Of a stretch of DNA of 64,000 nucleotides, positions 61,689 through 64,000 are shown in pieces. The notes beneath the pieces are model-generated. The model was not told the origin of the DNA. It searched no databases and saw nothing but the letters and a program-made list of their open reading frames with translations. Position 1 is the first letter of the stretch, and every line of letters begins with the position of its first letter. The translations under genes and the position numbers were made by a program. Source of the DNA: Virgibacillus sp. MSP4-1 (GTDB lineage Bacteria; Bacillota; Bacilli; Bacillales; Alkalibacillaceae); the NCBI RefSeq assembly GCF_010092505.1, contig NZ_CP048021.1:3268439-3332438 (forward strand). The letters are read 5' to 3'.

Positions 61689-62966
61689 ATGGAAAAAGTG
61701 AAGAATCGCTGGCTCATTGCGGCATCCGCTGTAGGCATCCATATTTCTATCGGTTCTGCCTATGCATGGAGTGTATTCACCAATCCAATGGTGGATTCGT
61801 ATGGATGGGAAACAACTGAAATTTCGATGGCATTTAGTATTGCTATTTTTATTCTTGGGCTGGCAGCAGCATTTATGGGAAGGTTTGTAGAAAAACAGGG
61901 TCCAAGAAAATCAGGTATGCTTGCGGCACTGTTCTTTGGAATTGGAGTTGCGGGTTCAGGGCTGGCAACATCCATTGAGTCTTTGTATCTATTGTATCTT
62001 TTCTATGGAATTATTGGTGGAATTGGTTTGGGTATCGGCTATATTGCGCCGGTTTCAACGCTCGTAAAGTGGTTTCCGGATAGACGTGGTTTGGCAACTG
62101 GACTGGCGATTATGGGATTTGGCTTTGCATCCTTAATTAGCGGACCAGCTGCCGCTGCGTTAATTGAGTCCGTTGGGATTTCTATGACTTTCTACATTCT
62201 TGGTGTGATTTATTTTGTGGTGATGACTGCATCTTCCCAATACTTAGCACCGCCTCCTGAGGGGTGGGTTCCTAAAGGTTTTGATGAAGAACAACAGGAG
62301 GGTAAAGGGAAGCAAATTAAACCGGATCTTGCACAATTAACAGCAAATGAAGCAGTAAAAACCCGCCGTTTCTATATCCTCTGGTTCATGTTATTTATTA
62401 ATGTCACTTGTGGAATCGCTATCATTTCCGTTGCCTCCCCAATGGCACAGGAAATTGCCGGCATGACACCAATAGCTGCCGCTGCCATGGTCGGGCTTAC
62501 GGGTCTGTTTAATGGTCTAGGAAGAATCGGCTGGGCATCCTTATCCGATTATCTGGGCAGGCCCAATGTGTATACAGCCTTCTTCGTAATCCAGATCATT
62601 GCTTTCTTCACTCTGCCAGTCGCTTATAGTGCGCTTTTATTCCAGGTATTAGTGTTTGCTATACTCACTTGTTATGGCGGAGGATTTTCTACGGTTCCGG
62701 CATTTATCGGGGATATTTTTGGAACGAAACAGCTTGGCGCCATCCACGGGTATATTTTAACAGCCTGGGCACTCGCTGGTGTTGTGGGTCCTATTCTTCT
62801 ATCAGCTGTCTATGATTTAACCAACAGCTATAATTCTACCTTGTACATTTTTGGCGTACTGTTTGTGGCAGCGTTTGGGCTGTCTCTATGGATACGGTCC
62901 GATATTAAAAAGCTGCAAAACGAACAGCAAGAGCCCAATCCGAATATGGCCGGTGCAAAGCTATAA
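61689..62966 (+). CDS. OFA-family MFS transporter
   Basis: This protein of about 425 residues has 12 membrane helices and the oxalate/formate-antiporter-type sequence: RWLIAASAVGIHISIGSAYAWSVF, GIGLGIGYIAPVSTLVKWFPDRRGLATGLAIMGFGF and NGLGRIGWASLSDYLGR. It would exchange or import a small carboxylate such as formate, oxalate or lactate. The ATG at 61689 follows CAGGAGGG. A molybdopterin formate-dehydrogenase-like gene starts 195 bases downstream, which supports a formate link. Confidence 0.9.
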   Translation: MEKVKNRWLIAASAVGIHISIGSAYAWSVFTNPMVDSYGWETTEISMAFSIAIFILGLAAAFMGRFVEKQGPRKSGMLAALFFGIGVAGSGLATSIESLYLLYLFYGIIGGIGLGIGYIAPVSTLVKWFPDRRGLATGLAIMGFGFASLISGPAAAALIESVGISMTFYILGVIYFVVMTASSQYLAPPPEGWVPKGFDEEQQEGKGKQIKPDLAQLTANEAVKTRRFYILWFMLFINVTCGIAIISVASPMAQEIAGMTPIAAAAMVGLTGLFNGLGRIGWASLSDYLGRPNVYTAFFVIQIIAFFTLPVAYSALLFQVLVFAILTCYGGGFSTVPAFIGDIFGTKQLGAIHGYILTAWALAGVVGPILLSAVYDLTNSYNSTLYIFGVLFVAAFGLSLWIRSDIKKLQNEQQEPNPNMAGAKL

Positions 62967-62977
62967 TTATTCTGTGA

Positions 62978-63040
62978 GTCAGAAACGGAAATGTCGTAGT
63001 GTCTCTCATTAAGATGATACATTACGGCGTTTTCGTATTT
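62978..63040 (+). terminator. imperfect hairpin after the MFS gene
   Basis: CGGAAATGTCGTAGTG pairs with CATTACGGCGTTTTCG with several mismatches, followed by TATTTT. A weak terminator. Confidence 0.45.
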
Positions 63041-63161
63041 TCAAAATGTTGAAGAAGAGAACCACTGTTGTAAACGAACAACCGCTTCATGTTTGAGGTT
63101 TTAAGTTTCGAACAAGATTCATATAAATAGAGTGAAAATTAATTGTAACGGAGGGATTTCT

Positions 63162-64000
63162 GTGGGAAACACAAAGCACTCCGGTCCTGTTAAACTGCCA
63201 AAAAAACCCGATCCGGACTTATGGGTAAGTAAGGTTCCTTTTGGTCTGGGAAAAATAAAGCCTCATCATATTCGGGATATGATGAAAGTTGCCTGGGAAA
63301 ATAAAGACAATTTACCGTATGCAACACGAATTTTGCGTAAGGGTGTCTGTGATGGATGTGCTTTAGGAGTGCTGGGTCTTCAGGATCAGACTCTTAAAGG
63401 TCCGCACCTGTGCACAACCAGATTAAACGTACTTCGCCTGAATACCATGCCGGCCATGAATGAGGATGTGGTTCATGCCGACATTGATGAGTTAAGAAAA
63501 ATGAGCAGTACCGAATTAAGGAAGTTAGGACGCATTCCTTATCCGCTTATTCGCAAGCCTGGAGAAAAAAGGTTCAGACGCTTATCCTGGGATGAAGCCC
63601 TGGATACCGTAGCGGAGAAAATGAAAAAACTTGATCCCAAGCGTTATGGCTTTTATTTAACTTCAAGAGGGATTACGAATGAAACGTATTATACAGCGGG
63701 GAAAGTGGCTCGCTTCTTAGGCACAAATCATATAGATAATGCGTCCCGTATCTGTCACTCTCCTTCCAAGACAGCCTTATCCCGTTCGCTGGGAATCGGG
63801 GCATCAAGCTGTAATTATAAAGACTGGATTGGAACGGATGTCCTCGTTTTCTGGGGGTCTGTGGCCGCCAATAATCAGCCGGTATCCACCAAGTATATGT
63901 ATGCAGCAAAGCGCAAGGGAACGAAAATCATCATCATTAATCCTTATTATGAGCCGTCCATGGATCAATACTGGGTACCATCGATTCCGGATTCTGCATT
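63162..64000 (+). CDS. molybdopterin oxidoreductase, FdhF/YdeP type (partial)
   Basis: The frame is open from GTG 63162 (GGAGGG before it) past the window edge; 279 residues are visible. It starts MGNTKHSGPVKLPKKPDPDLW and contains CDGCALGVLG, RRLSWDEALDTVAEKMKK, NASRICHSPSKTALSRSLG (Cys as possible molybdenum ligand) and TDVLVFWGSVAANNQPVSTKYM. These are features of the formate-dehydrogenase alpha-like YdeP/FdhF family, which reacts formate or related substrates with a molybdopterin cofactor. The [4Fe-4S] motif is incomplete. The rest is outside the window. Confidence 0.85.
   Translation, partial: MGNTKHSGPVKLPKKPDPDLWVSKVPFGLGKIKPHHIRDMMKVAWENKDNLPYATRILRKGVCDGCALGVLGLQDQTLKGPHLCTTRLNVLRLNTMPAMNEDVVHADIDELRKMSSTELRKLGRIPYPLIRKPGEKRFRRLSWDEALDTVAEKMKKLDPKRYGFYLTSRGITNETYYTAGKVARFLGTNHIDNASRICHSPSKTALSRSLGIGASSCNYKDWIGTDVLVFWGSVAANNQPVSTKYMYAAKRKGTKIIIINPYYEPSMDQYWVPSIPDSA

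Overview
The window is a low-GC Gram-positive chromosome segment, most likely from a Bacillaceae bacterium of the Virgibacillus/Oceanobacillus/Lentibacillus type. This rests on the trnD-like tRNA order, AGGAGG-type ribosome binding sites with frequent TTG/GTG starts, a sinR/tapA/sipW/tasA locus, LtaS and a class I aldolase of the Firmicute type. The genus is an inference.

Layout. 1-1557 is the tail of an rRNA operon: a 5S rRNA followed by 14 tRNAs ending in tRNA-Leu(CAA). 1538-18729 is a 17.2-kb genomic island inserted in the 3' end of that tRNA. It is bounded by a 22-bp direct repeat and carries a tyrosine integrase with arm-site repeats at both ends, a small regulatory and replication module, and a defence block. 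The defence block holds a nuclease-like protein, a lone specificity domain, HsdM-HsdS-HsdR with a YgjP-type metallopeptidase, and a two-gene CBASS-like cassette (SLATT membrane protein plus CD-NTase) followed by an unidentified gene. 18.8-23.4 kb holds ISL3 remnants around an intact glycine-betaine-type ABC transporter.

23.5-29.5 kb is a patchwork: a thioredoxin-like protein, a DnaA-N-like ORF, a DUF438/hemerythrin/PAS protein, a msrA pseudogene, a PAS protein behind an Fnr-type box, transposase scraps and a monofunctional transglycosylase. 29.8-38 kb holds tRNA-Leu(CAG), alkaline phosphatase, a lipoprotein and a purine-riboswitch-controlled BMP-type nucleoside ABC transporter. 38.1-43.7 kb is a biofilm-matrix locus: sinR, then tapA, sipW, three TasA-family genes and a protein with an LPETS sorting signal. 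43.7-50 kb is mostly housekeeping (threonine dehydratase, SRPBCC protein, DUF4256, class I aldolase, VWA lipoprotein).

50084-51959 is an intact IS110-family element. Its 3' non-coding flank encodes an apparent bridge RNA whose target loop spells out the actual insertion site, a GTGACAGGCAC-type dispersed repeat. I regard this as the most interesting finding. 52-64 kb holds a DUF4317 protein, a small phospholipase-A2-like protein, LtaS, a YtrA-type GntR/ABC operon with an ECF sigma factor, an OFA-family MFS carrier, and the start of a molybdopterin oxidoreductase cut by the window edge.

Several dispersed palindromes recur through the chromosomal part, often serving as terminators. No CRISPR array was seen.
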